From an uncultured Flavobacterium sp. (lineage in GTDB: Bacteria; Bacteroidota; Bacteroidia; Flavobacteriales; Flavobacteriaceae), in the NCBI RefSeq assembly GCF_946479975.1, contig NZ_CAMLIX010000057.1, positions 1 to 22,068 on the forward strand: a stretch of 22,068 nt of DNA, written 5' to 3'. A program made the translations under genes and the position numbers. The notes below the pieces were generated by a model. That model had not been told where the DNA came from. It saw only the letters and a list, made by a program, of their open reading frames with translations, and did no database searches. Shown here piece after piece: positions 1 through 7,304 of the stretch (the first letter of the stretch is position 1; each line of letters starts with the position of its first letter).

Positions 1-65
1 TGAGACTGTAAACTGAGACTGTAAACTGAGACTGTAAACTGAGACTGTAAACTGAGACTGTAAAC
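1..65. repeat. 13-bp tandem repeat, five copies
   Basis: Five perfect head-to-tail copies of the 13-mer tgagactgtaaac fill positions 1-65, followed by a decayed partial copy (tgaaaactc). The array touches the window edge, so its full copy number is unknown. It is non-coding and lies upstream of a parS-like site and a broken acetyltransferase gene. Confidence 0.95.
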
Positions 66-79
66 TGAAAACTCAAAAT

Positions 80-95
80 TGTTCCACGTGAAACC
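80..95. promoter_or_regulatory. parS-like ParB binding site 1
   Basis: tgttccacgtgaaacc matches the well-known chromosomal parS sequence (TGTTCCACGTGAAACA, Bacillus form) at 15 of 16 positions, including the whole central CACGTG core. Only the last base differs. ParB proteins of most bacterial phyla recognise this 16-mer, load there and spread to organise the origin region for segregation. The match is seen directly; that it binds ParB in this organism is inference. Confidence 0.72.
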
Positions 96-122
96 TTTTT
101 ATAAAAAACACATCAAAGTAAT

Positions 123-549
123 ATGAAAGTTGTTCAAAAGGATGTTTTCTCGAAAGAAGAAAAAGAGCAATTATGGCATCTTCGCAATAGCGAATATCCA
201 ATTCAGTTTGGTCATGAAACTTTTGAAGATTTATGTGTTAATCGATGACGAAAATGAAATTCAAGGTTGGGCCTACACCTTTTTTCGGGATAATGAAATT
301 TGGTTTTCGATTATGCTAAACTATAAAATTCAAGGAAAAGGATACGGAAGAATTCTGTTAGAAGAAATTAAAAAGAATAATGCAACTTTAAACGGTTGGG
401 TTATTGATCATGAAAATGATGTTAAAAGAAATCATCAAAAATATATTTCGCCATTGCAATTTTATATTTTAAATGATTTTATTGTGTTAGAAAATACAAG
501 AATTGAGAATGATAAAATTTCAGCTGTAAAAATAAACTGGAAGAATTAA
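123..549 (+). pseudogene. GNAT acetyltransferase, frame-disrupted
   Basis: The reading frame from ATG 123 gives an N-terminus that begins MKVVQKDVFSKEEKEQLW and ends FGHETFEDL, then stops at the TGA at 246-248. The rest of the protein is open in the frame of ATG 130 and contains LIDDENEIQGW followed by IQGKGYG, the acetyl-CoA pyrophosphate-binding loop of GNAT N-acetyltransferases (R/Q-x-x-G-x-G/A). The two halves fit one acetyltransferase only if the frame changes near 220-245. The join also looks some residues short, as if a few tens of bases whose number is not a multiple of three had been lost. The in-frame product from ATG 130 starts with a basic peptide unlike this family. It may be a decayed gene or an assembly error. 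Substrate unknown. Confidence 0.65.
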
Positions 550-562
550 AATAAATAAAAAT

Positions 563-599
563 AAATCCTAAAAATGAAGAAATTTCGTTTTTAGGATTT
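563..599 (+). terminator. Hairpin terminator after the GNAT remnant
   Basis: Twelve-base inverted repeat: aaatcctaaaaa (563-574) pairs with tttttaggattt (588-599), loop of 13 bases. The stem is AT-rich and there is no long T run after it, so strength is uncertain. Confidence 0.6.
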
Positions 600-632
600 G
601 CTATAAATTAAACCAATACTAGAATTTAAAAA

Positions 633-1481
633 ATGGACGTTTTAAACAAAAAACCCTTTCTTACTGTAAAAGACCATTCTGTTTCAAAAGAAATTTTCGA
701 TTTGTACTACGACGAAGAATTAGACATGTTGATTACTTCGCCACAACCTGAACTTCAAAATTTAGGAAAGTATTACGAGAGCGAAGATTATATTTCGCAT
801 ACAGACAACAAACGTTCATTATTTGAAAAAGCATATCATTTTGTAAAAAACATTGCACTTCAGAATAAATTGAATTTAATCAATTCGCAACAAACTCAAA
901 AAGGTAAAATTTTAGATATTGGTGCTGGAACGGGAGATTTTCTATTAACTGCGAAAAATGACGGTTGGGAAACTATTGGAGTAGAACCAAGCGATCGTGC
1001 AAAAAATATCGCAAAGCAAAAAGGAATTTCATTTGTAGAAGAAATAAGCACTTTAGAAAATCAATCTTTAGATTTAATTACAATGTGGCACGTTTTAGAA
1101 CATGTTCCAAATTTAGAAGAACAAATTCAGGAATTAAAACGTTTATTGAAACCAACTGGAACATTAATTATTGCGGTTCCAAACTATAAATCTTTTGATG
1201 CTAAACATTACGAAACTTTTTGGGCAGCTTATGATGTGCCAATTCACTTTTGGCATTTTTCAAAAAAATCGATTCAAGTGCTTTTTGAAAGAGTAGATAT
1301 GAAATTAGAAAAAATACTTCCAATGAAGTTTGATTCGTTTTATGTGAGTCTTTTATCAGAAAAATATAAAACAGGAAAGATGAATTACATCAAAGCATTT
1401 TTCGTCGGTTTAAAATCAAATTGGAAAGCAAAATCTACAAAAGAATATTCTTCTCATATTTACGTTTTAAAAAATAAATAG
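633..1481 (+). CDS. Class I SAM-dependent methyltransferase
   Basis: A 282-residue cytoplasmic protein. The SAM-binding motif I is ILDIGAGTG (residues 93-101), with the acidic ribose-binding residue in GVEPS (E118) and a later MWHVLEHVP segment (151-159) typical of the UbiG/Methyltransf_23 type. About 85 residues precede the fold, and a C-terminal part with DVPIHFWHFS (201-210) is often seen in methyltransferases linked to cell-surface glycan or small-molecule modification. The substrate cannot be read from sequence. It has its own hairpin terminator downstream and is not obviously in an operon with the lipoprotein gene that follows. Confidence 0.88.
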   Translation: MDVLNKKPFLTVKDHSVSKEIFDLYYDEELDMLITSPQPELQNLGKYYESEDYISHTDNKRSLFEKAYHFVKNIALQNKLNLINSQQTQKGKILDIGAGTGDFLLTAKNDGWETIGVEPSDRAKNIAKQKGISFVEEISTLENQSLDLITMWHVLEHVPNLEEQIQELKRLLKPTGTLIIAVPNYKSFDAKHYETFWAAYDVPIHFWHFSKKSIQVLFERVDMKLEKILPMKFDSFYVSLLSEKYKTGKMNYIKAFFVGLKSNWKAKSTKEYSSHIYVLKNK

Positions 1482-1527
1482 AAAAAATTCACAGGCATTT
1501 AGATAAAAATCTAAGAAGGAATTTTTT
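1482..1527 (+). terminator. Nested hairpin terminator after the methyltransferase
   Basis: Outer stem aaaaaattc (1482-1490) pairs with gaatttttt (1519-1527). An inner stem ttagat (1499-1504) pairs with atctaa (1509-1514). The outer stem's 3' arm ends in a six-T run, giving the form of a rho-independent terminator directly after the stop codon at 1481. Confidence 0.7.
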
Positions 1528-1662
1528 GCCATTTAAAGGCATAAATTAAAGATCGTAAGTCAATAGAGTTAGGTTATTGTTAATATTTTTTCTATAAATA
1601 AAAACAATATTATAAAATTTACGCATTTTTTAAACTTTACGTTAATCCTATCGAATTTTTTA

Positions 1663-1670
1663 TATTTTTG
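1663..1670 (+). promoter_or_regulatory. Likely -7 promoter element for the OmpH-like gene
   Basis: tatttttg fits the Bacteroidetes -7 element TAnnTTTG and lies 33 bases before the ATG at 1704. No clear TTG -33 element is seen at the usual spacing, so the call rests on the -7 box and its position. Confidence 0.55.
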
Positions 1671-1703
1671 TCTTTCATACTAAAAAAATAGAATTTAAAA
1701 AAA

Positions 1704-2288
1704 ATGAAAAAAGCATTAGTTATTATCGCACTTTCAGTTTTCGCAGTTTCTTGTAACAAAACAGCAGAGGTAAAGGAAGTAAAAACAGCTTACGTGGATA
1801 CTTCGGTTTTAATGAAAGAGTACACTGAGGCAAAAGATTTAGAAGCAAAATACAAAGCTCAAGCGGAAGAAAAAGGGAGACAATTACAAGCTGAAATTTC
1901 ACGTTTTAAACAAGACGCTGCTAGTTTTCAAAGCCAGGCACAAGCAAATGGTCAAGCTTGGGCGCAGCAAAGAGGTGCTGAATTGCAAAAAAGAGAGCAG
2001 CAGTTGGGTTATGCACAACAAGCATTATCACAACAATTGCAACAAGAAAGTGGTGTAGAAATGGATTCTCTTGTTAGTGGAGTTAAAAAATTCATCAAAG
2101 AATACGGAAAGAAAAACGGTTACTCTTACATCTACGGTACAGGAGATGCTGCAACAGTTTTGTATGCTGAGGAGAAGTATGATATCACAAAAACGATTAT
2201 CAAAGAATTAAACGACAAGTACAAAGCAGAACCTAAAACAGAGGCTAAACCAGAAGCTGAAACTAAAGAAGGTGAAGCAAAAAAATAA
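1704..2288 (+). CDS. OmpH/Skp family periplasmic chaperone, lipoprotein
   Basis: A 194-residue protein. The signal peptide MKKALVIIALSVFAVSC ends in a lipobox (AVSC, Cys17), so it is probably a lipoprotein. The mature part begins with AYVDTSVLMKEY (the usual OmpH/Skp start, where a VD.. strand leads into the helical arms). A long Gln/Ala/Lys-rich coiled coil follows (about residues 45-125), then a closing segment GYSYIYGTGDAATVLYA. Skp-like proteins hold unfolded outer-membrane proteins in the periplasm; that role is inferred from the family. The last 20 residues are a charged Glu/Lys/Pro tail. It is a single-gene unit with its own promoter element and a strong downstream terminator. Confidence 0.88.
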   Translation: MKKALVIIALSVFAVSCNKTAEVKEVKTAYVDTSVLMKEYTEAKDLEAKYKAQAEEKGRQLQAEISRFKQDAASFQSQAQANGQAWAQQRGAELQKREQQLGYAQQALSQQLQQESGVEMDSLVSGVKKFIKEYGKKNGYSYIYGTGDAATVLYAEEKYDITKTIIKELNDKYKAEPKTEAKPEAETKEGEAKK

Positions 2289-2315
2289 AAAACTACCAAA
2301 CTAACTAAATTACTG

Positions 2316-2347
2316 AAAACCTAAATCCACAAAGATTTAGGTTTTTT
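2316..2347 (+). terminator. Rho-independent terminator after the OmpH-like gene
   Basis: aaaacctaaatc (2316-2327) pairs with gatttaggtttt (2334-2345) around a six-base loop, followed by a T run. Placed 28 bases after the stop codon. Confidence 0.9.
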
Positions 2348-2390
2348 CTTTTTATAAAATGCGGTAATTTTATTTTTTAATACAAGCACA

Positions 2391-4670
2391 ATGCAGAACG
2401 TTTCAGAAGCGGCAGCTTACACTTTACAATTCATCAATCAGACTCAGAAATCTATTTTTCTTACAGGAAAAGCAGGTACTGGAAAAACGACGCTTTTGCG
2501 CGAAATCATTGCCACAACACATAAAAATACGGTGGTTGTTGCACCAACTGGAATTGCCGCTTTGAATGCCGGCGGAGTTACGATTCACTCGATGTTTCAA
2601 TTGCCATTTTCTGCCTTCATTCCGTCGTATGATGCGAATGCGCAGTTTACAGAAACAGTAAAATTCGAAAACAAAGAAACGCTGCGTCGTCACTTCAAAA
2701 TGAATAACGTCAAGCGTAATGTCATTAAAAACATGGAATTGCTGGTTATTGATGAAGTCAGTATGCTGCGCGGCGATCTTTTGGACGCTGTCGATTTCAT
2801 GATGCAGACTGTTCGAAGAAATACACAGCCATTTGGAGGCGTTCAAGTTTTGTTTATTGGAGATTTACTGCAGTTACCGCCCGTGATTCGTGATGAAGAA
2901 TGGCGAACGCTGAAAAATTATTATCGCGGAAAATTCTTTTTCCATTCTCACGTACTGCAAACTTATCCGCCAATTTATATCGAATTGTCAAAAATCTATC
3001 GTCAGACAGATGATGCTTTTATTTCGGTTTTAAACAATTTGAGGAATAATCAGATTACTCCGCAAGACATTTCTGTTCTAAATCAATATGTTAAGCCCAA
3101 TTTTGACTTCAAAGAAAATAAAGGTTATATCACGTTAACAACGCATAATGCTAAGGCAGATTCTATCAATTCACAGGCTATCAATGATTTAGATGGTAAA
3201 GAATATGTTTACACGCCATTTGTAGTGGGAGATTTTCCAGAAAAGATTTTTCCAGTTGAAGAAGAGTTAAAATTGAAAGTCGGCGCGCAGATCATGTTCG
3301 TTAAAAACGATTTATCTTTTGAAAAGAGATATTTCAACGGAAAAATGGGTGTTATCAAATCACTTTCAGACGAAGAAATCTTTGTTCACTTTCCAGAAGA
3401 AAACATGACGCTAGAAGTCGAAAAGTACGAATGGAAAAATATTCGCTACAAAGTCAACGAACAAACCAAAGATATCGAAGAAGAAATTTTAGGAACCTTC
3501 GCTCATTACCCAATTAAACTTGCTTGGGCGATTACGGTGCATAAAAGCCAAGGTTTGACTTTTGACAAAGCTGCGCTCGACGTATCACAAGTTTTTCTGC
3601 CGGGACAAGCATATGTTGCGCTTTCGCGTTTGCGTTCGTTAGAGGGGCTTATTTTGCTTTCTCCGATGCAGATGAACGGTATTTCTAATGATCAAGATGT
3701 CATGGATTATGCTTTGAATAAAGCGACCGAAGAAGTTTTAGAAAAATCACTTCATTTTGAAACCAAGAATTTTATTCATAACTATTTGATCAACAGTTTC
3801 AATTGGACAGATTTGGCTCAGGAATGGCGAAATCATCGTTTTAGTTATAATGAAAATGCGGCAGGTTCAGAAAAATCAAAGCACGCTGTTTGGGCGCATA
3901 AACGTTTGGACACAATAGAACAGCTTTTAGATCCTTCGCAGAAATTCGTCAATCAGCTTAATAAAATTTTCAGCAAAGAAACGGTCGATTTATTTTTTGT
4001 GAAAGAAAGGGTAGAAGCAGCCTACGATTATTTTTTTAAACCGATGGACAAATTGGTTGACGATTTGATTTATAAAATAAATGAAATTCAGAAGTTTAAA
4101 AAAGTCAAAGAATTCTATGAAGAACTGAATTTTCTTGAAGATCTGCAGACAAAAGCCGTTTTACGTTTGATGAAAGCCAAGTTGCTGATCGAAGTAATGG
4201 TTTCTGGAAAAGCAATCTCCAAAGAAAAGCTTTCGTCACCCGTAATTCGAAATTATAAAATCAGCAAAGCAGAACGAATTCGTGAAGAGCTGAAAACGAC
4301 AAATACAGACATTTTTAGAACAGAAGAACCCGTCGTTCGATACAAATCAGCTAAGGCGGTCAAAAATGAGCTTAAAACGGTTAAAAAAACAACAGTTGAA
4401 GAAACGCATGATTTGTGGTTAGAAAAATATTCTATTGAAGATATCGCAAGAATGCGTAAATTAACAGTACAAACCGTCGAAACGCATTTGATAAAATTGA
4501 TTCAAGCGAAAAAAGTAGAAATTGGCGATGTTCTGCCTTATGATAAAATTTTGGCTTTGCGAGATGCTTTTGAATTTTATCAAGAAGAATCTCTGAGCGG
4601 TTTGAAAGAAAAACACGGCGATGAATTTACCTGGGATGAATTGAAAATGTTTAAAGCGAGCATTAATTGA
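2391..4670 (+). CDS. Pif1-like SF1B DNA helicase with C-terminal HTH
   Basis: A 759-residue ATP-driven 5'-3' DNA helicase of the Pif1/RecD-like superfamily 1B. Walker A is GKAGTGKTT (26-34), Walker B VIDEVSM (119-125), motif III GDLLQLPPV (157-165), motif V AWAITVHKSQGLTF (378-391) and motif VI YVALSRLRSLEGL (408-420). The last 90 residues hold a helix-turn-helix of the type found at RecQ C-termini (SIEDIARMRKLTVQTVETHL), which probably helps bind DNA. This domain order is common in Bacteroidetes. The likely role is unwinding of difficult structures or stalled forks; the exact role is not known. The ATG at 2391 lies 44 bases past a terminator, so the gene should have its own promoter, though none is obvious. 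A parS-like site begins 10 bases after its stop. Confidence 0.92.
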   Translation: MQNVSEAAAYTLQFINQTQKSIFLTGKAGTGKTTLLREIIATTHKNTVVVAPTGIAALNAGGVTIHSMFQLPFSAFIPSYDANAQFTETVKFENKETLRRHFKMNNVKRNVIKNMELLVIDEVSMLRGDLLDAVDFMMQTVRRNTQPFGGVQVLFIGDLLQLPPVIRDEEWRTLKNYYRGKFFFHSHVLQTYPPIYIELSKIYRQTDDAFISVLNNLRNNQITPQDISVLNQYVKPNFDFKENKGYITLTTHNAKADSINSQAINDLDGKEYVYTPFVVGDFPEKIFPVEEELKLKVGAQIMFVKNDLSFEKRYFNGKMGVIKSLSDEEIFVHFPEENMTLEVEKYEWKNIRYKVNEQTKDIEEEILGTFAHYPIKLAWAITVHKSQGLTFDKAALDVSQVFLPGQAYVALSRLRSLEGLILLSPMQMNGISNDQDVMDYALNKATEEVLEKSLHFETKNFIHNYLINSFNWTDLAQEWRNHRFSYNENAAGSEKSKHAVWAHKRLDTIEQLLDPSQKFVNQLNKIFSKETVDLFFVKERVEAAYDYFFKPMDKLVDDLIYKINEIQKFKKVKEFYEELNFLEDLQTKAVLRLMKAKLLIEVMVSGKAISKEKLSSPVIRNYKISKAERIREELKTTNTDIFRTEEPVVRYKSAKAVKNELKTVKKTTVEETHDLWLEKYSIEDIARMRKLTVQTVETHLIKLIQAKKVEIGDVLPYDKILALRDAFEFYQEESLSGLKEKHGDEFTWDELKMFKASIN

Positions 4671-4674
4671 TTTT

Positions 4675-4704
4675 TTGGACGTCCCACGTGAAACAGTGCT
4701 TTTG
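4675..4704 (+). promoter_or_regulatory. Possible promoter containing the second parS-like site
   Basis: TTG at 4675-4677, 19-base spacer, then tgcttttg at 4697-4704, one base away from TAnnTTTG. The parS-like 16-mer sits inside the spacer. The downstream ATG is at 4749, giving a leader of about 40 bases. Confidence 0.4.
4680..4695. promoter_or_regulatory. parS-like ParB binding site 2
   Basis: cgtcccacgtgaaaca matches the Bacillus parS 16-mer at 14 of 16 positions and keeps the full CACGTGAAACA half. It is 4.6 kb from the first site. It lies in the short gap after the helicase gene. Confidence 0.6.
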
Positions 4705-4748
4705 TTTTTCAAAAGTTTAATTTACAACGTACTAACTTAATTTTTAAC

Positions 4749-5510
4749 ATGAAAACATTTAAAATATTTTTAGCTTTTTTGATTTTTAGTTCTCCGTTTT
4801 TGAATGCTCAGGATTTGAAGCCAGAATATCAAAAATTCATTTCTAAATTTATTTCCGAAGTGAAAAGTGGTGACAAAGAGGCAATTTCAAAACGAATCAA
4901 ATTTCCGTTTAATCGAGAAAATCCAATTCCATCAGTAAAAAATAAAGCTGATTTTGTAAAAAGATACAATCAAATTTTTGATAAAGTTTTGATTGAGAAA
5001 ATAACCAAATCTAATCCTGCAAAAGATTGGTCGGAAGTGGGCTGGCGAGGCATCATGCTGAATCAAGGTGATTTGTGGATTGACACTGACGGAAAAATCA
5101 TCAGCATAAATCATCAGTCGGATGCAGAATTAAAAATTAAAAATTCGTTGATCGTGGCGCAGAAGAAAAATGTAAACGCTTCAATTTCAAAATTTAAAGA
5201 ACCAGTTGCGATTTTAGAAACATCAAAATTCAGAATCAGAATTGACGATTTAGGAAACAATAAGTATCGTTATGCTTCGTGGTCAATTAAAAATAAAATG
5301 ACAGATAAACCAGATTTGATAATCGAAAATGGAGTTTTTGTTGCTGATGGAACTGGCGGAAATCATTACTACGAATTTAAAAAAGGCAATTTCAAATACG
5401 AATGTTATTTCATTGTAATTGGCGAAAAAAACTCGCCGCCGGCAACGTTAACAGTTTATCAGTCGGGAAAGGAAATTCTATCGCAAAATGCTAAAATTGT
5501 TTCACGATAA
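4749..5510 (+). CDS. Secreted protein of unknown function
   Basis: A 253-residue protein with a clear Sec signal peptide (MKTFKIFLAFLIFSSPFLNA, cleavage before QDLKPEYQKF). The mature protein has two parts. Residues 25-135 resemble an NTF2-like or nuclear-transport-factor-sized domain in layout (FISKFISEVKSGDKEAISKR, then GIMLNQGDLWIDTDGKI), often annotated only as hypothetical in Bacteroidetes. The C-terminal part (about 145-253) is beta-rich, with FRIRIDDLGNNKYRYASWS and GTGGNHYYEFKKGNFKYECY. No catalytic motif is seen. The gene ends at a bidirectional terminator shared with the convergent gene. Function not recognised. Confidence 0.8.
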   Translation: MKTFKIFLAFLIFSSPFLNAQDLKPEYQKFISKFISEVKSGDKEAISKRIKFPFNRENPIPSVKNKADFVKRYNQIFDKVLIEKITKSNPAKDWSEVGWRGIMLNQGDLWIDTDGKIISINHQSDAELKIKNSLIVAQKKNVNASISKFKEPVAILETSKFRIRIDDLGNNKYRYASWSIKNKMTDKPDLIIENGVFVADGTGGNHYYEFKKGNFKYECYFIVIGEKNSPPATLTVYQSGKEILSQNAKIVSR

Positions 5511-5512
5511 AC

Positions 5513-5548
5513 AAAAAATCCGAATTCAACTTGAATTCGGATTTTTTT
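5513..5548. terminator. Bidirectional terminator between convergent genes
   Basis: Fifteen-base perfect stem: 5513-5527 (aaaaaatccgaattc) pairs with 5533-5547 (gaattcggatttttt), loop five bases. With A runs on one side and T runs on the other it can end transcripts from both the + gene ending at 5510 and the - gene ending at 5553. Confidence 0.92.
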
Positions 5549-5552
5549 GTAT

Positions 5553-5984
5553 TTAAATGGCCGAGATAACTTTGTCAAGTTCCTTTTCCTGATTGATTTG
5601 CGTCAATTTCAGCTTTTGGATATTTACTTCATTTTCTTTGGTTTTAATTCTTTGTTTTTGAATTTCTTCTTCAGAAATAGAAGAGGTCGTGATTTTGTTT
5701 TCAATTTTCTGATTGGTCATTTCCAGCTTTTCAATTTTCTCTCTCGTCGATTTTAAATTGCTTTCAGCTTTGTCTAGACTGTTCTTTTTAGATTCAAATT
5801 CCTTCTGTTCTTTTTTTAACTGCGCAATTTTATCATCTAACTTTCTATGATTTTCTTTGACAGCCTGCTGCACCTGAGCTTTTTTAATTTCTAAATCCTG
5901 CTGGTTGGTTTGCGTTTGTTGTGCAAAGAAAGATTGTGAACTAAAGAGTAGTACAAAAACTAATGTTGTGAAGATTTTATTCAT
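5553..5984 (-). CDS. Secreted coiled-coil protein of unknown function
   Basis: A 143-residue protein with a Sec signal peptide (MNKIFTTLVFVLLFSSQSFFA, then QQTQTNQQD). The mature part is almost all charged helix with heptad-like spacing of Leu/Ile (KLDDKIAQLKKEQKEFES, then SNLKSTREKIEKLEM), so it should form a long coiled coil in the periplasm. There is no enzyme motif and no lipobox. Monocistronic: convergent with the gene before it and separated by a terminator from the SPOR gene upstream. Function not recognised. Confidence 0.78.
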   Translation of the reverse strand: MNKIFTTLVFVLLFSSQSFFAQQTQTNQQDLEIKKAQVQQAVKENHRKLDDKIAQLKKEQKEFESKKNSLDKAESNLKSTREKIEKLEMTNQKIENKITTSSISEEEIQKQRIKTKENEVNIQKLKLTQINQEKELDKVISAI

Positions 5985-6072
5985 GATTGTTTAAATTTTT
6001 ATAGCGAATTTATTCGAAGAAATTTTCAAATTGTACCCTAAAAATCTTTTAAAACAACAGAATAAGACAAAA

Positions 6073-6101
6073 AAAATCCCATTCTAAAAGAACAGGATTT
6101 T
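6073..6101 (-). terminator. Terminator of the HU/SPOR gene
   Basis: On the - strand aaaatcc (6101-6095) pairs with ggatttt (6079-6073), with an inner ttct/agaa stem, followed by a T run (A run at 6068-6076 on the + strand). It starts seven bases past the stop of the gene at 6108. Confidence 0.8.
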
Positions 6102-6107
6102 CAACAA

Positions 6108-7079
6108 TTATAAGTTTTCGACCAATATCCAGGCTTGCGGATTTTCGCCTTTTTGTATTTCTTTTTGAGCTTGTTCGGCTTCTCTCATAGTGGCGTAACT
6201 TCCGTATAAAACAGGAAATAATCCGTGTTTGTTTTCTTTCAGCATTCTAGCTTTGAAACCATCTTTAATTAATTGGTTATACGCTTTTTTTGCATTTTGT
6301 TCACTTCTAAAAGCGCCTGCCATAATGTGGTATGACATAGTTGGCTCAACAGTTTCAACCTTTGCAGAATCTACAGAAAGAGTTACAGCTGGAAGCGGAC
6401 TTTTGATAAAAAAAGTTGCTTCTTGAATTTTGTTCTGTACTTTTTTCTGAACCGCTTGTTCTACAACAAGAGTTTGATTCTCAATTTGATTTTGGTAAAG
6501 AGGATAACCAATGCTTCCTGCAATTCCTAATCCTAGAACTAGAATTGCTGCATATCTCAAGAAAGGATTTGAAGATTTTACGTGCTCTTCATTTTCATAT
6601 AATAAAACAGCATCTTTTTCTTTTGCAGCGATTTTTTCGATTTTTTTCTCGAAAACCTCTTTTTTCACCATTGGCGAAACAAAAGGACTTAATCCAAATG
6701 AAGTAGACAAATAGTTCGTCTGGTCATTTGGTGTAAAAATAATATTGCTTTCAGAGTTTAAACGCAGTTCTCCAATGTTTTTTAGTGAAATTACGCCATC
6801 TTCTTCCAATTTTTTTTTCCAGTTTAAAACCTCAAAAGCAATAGCACTTACAGCAAAACCATAAGAAGTTTTTTCTGCTTGCGCGATATGATTTGCCAAC
6901 AATCCGTCATTGTTTTTCAAATGACTGTTGAAAGAAAGAGTTTTCTTTGGAGGAAAAAACGAATTAGTGTTTGGATTAAGCTGCGCCGAATGAATTTCGG
7001 TTAAAAAGGCACCAAAACCTGGAACCGTTACACACTGATAACGATACAATAACTGTGATATATATACTTCGATTTTCAT
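6108..7079 (-). CDS. HU-CCDC81-like and SPOR domain membrane protein
   Basis: From the start chosen here the protein has 323 residues. The first 135 residues (MKIEVYISQLLYRYQCVTVP, GFGAFL) fit the paired HU-like domains of bacterial CCDC81-type proteins. A single membrane segment follows at about 180-200 (YAAILVLGLGIAGSIGYPLY), then a periplasmic linker, then a C-terminal SPOR domain (about 245-323, SYHIMAGAFRSEQNAKKAYN) that by family knowledge binds denuded peptidoglycan at division sites. So it probably links the cell wall to a cytoplasmic HU-like module. An in-frame ATG exists at 7097, but the promoter's -7 box lies at 7092-7085, inside that extension. The start at 7079 is therefore preferred and implies a leaderless message. 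Confidence 0.85.
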   Translation of the reverse strand: MKIEVYISQLLYRYQCVTVPGFGAFLTEIHSAQLNPNTNSFFPPKKTLSFNSHLKNNDGLLANHIAQAEKTSYGFAVSAIAFEVLNWKKKLEEDGVISLKNIGELRLNSESNIIFTPNDQTNYLSTSFGLSPFVSPMVKKEVFEKKIEKIAAKEKDAVLLYENEEHVKSSNPFLRYAAILVLGLGIAGSIGYPLYQNQIENQTLVVEQAVQKKVQNKIQEATFFIKSPLPAVTLSVDSAKVETVEPTMSYHIMAGAFRSEQNAKKAYNQLIKDGFKARMLKENKHGLFPVLYGSYATMREAEQAQKEIQKGENPQAWILVENL

Positions 7080-7084
7080 AGTAA

Positions 7085-7113
7085 CAAAGTTATGCAACGC
7101 TTATAGTTATCAA
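7085..7113 (-). promoter_or_regulatory. Promoter of the HU/SPOR gene, adjacent to its ATG
   Basis: On the - strand: TTG (7113-7111), 18-base spacer, TAACTTTG (7092-7085), a full match to the Bacteroidetes TTG/TAnnTTTG promoter. Five bases (ttact) separate it from the ATG at 7079, so transcription should begin at or next to the start codon. Confidence 0.75.
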
Positions 7114-7174
7114 AATTTTATTCACAATTTTTATTAACAATTCGGTTTTATTTTTAGACAATTCGTTTTCAAAT

Positions 7175-7199
7175 AATTAGCTCAATGATTATGCTAATT
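7175..7199. repeat. Small inverted repeat in the divergent gap before dprA
   Basis: aattagc (7175-7181) and gctaatt (7193-7199) form a 7-base inverted repeat with an 11-base spacer between the HU/SPOR promoter and dprA. It could be an operator; nothing else supports this. Confidence 0.35.
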
Positions 7200-7304
7200 A
7201 ACAAATCCAAAGCAATATTAATTATATATTTTATTAAGAAATTACTTTGTTTTAATGATATTTGCGATTCATAAAATGGAGAAATTAATTTTCTATTTTA
7301 CATA

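Noticed and set aside
1575..1609. Inverted repeat tattgtt/aacaata upstream of the OmpH-like gene
   Set aside because: Seven AT-only-type bases with a long spacer are expected often in such AT-rich sequence.
2424..2846. Open frame on the - strand inside the helicase gene
   Set aside because: It lies wholly within a well-supported gene, is Cys/Asn/Phe-rich, and has no domain or promoter.
5498..5513. Third parS-like 16-mer (tgtttcacgataaaca)
   Set aside because: It matches the outer arms (14/16 to the TTTCAC form) but loses the central CACGTG core needed by ParB, and it overlaps a stop codon and the terminator stem.
7118..7126. DnaA-box-like ttattcaca
   Set aside because: A single match in an AT-rich gap with no cluster and no oriC-type genes beside it.
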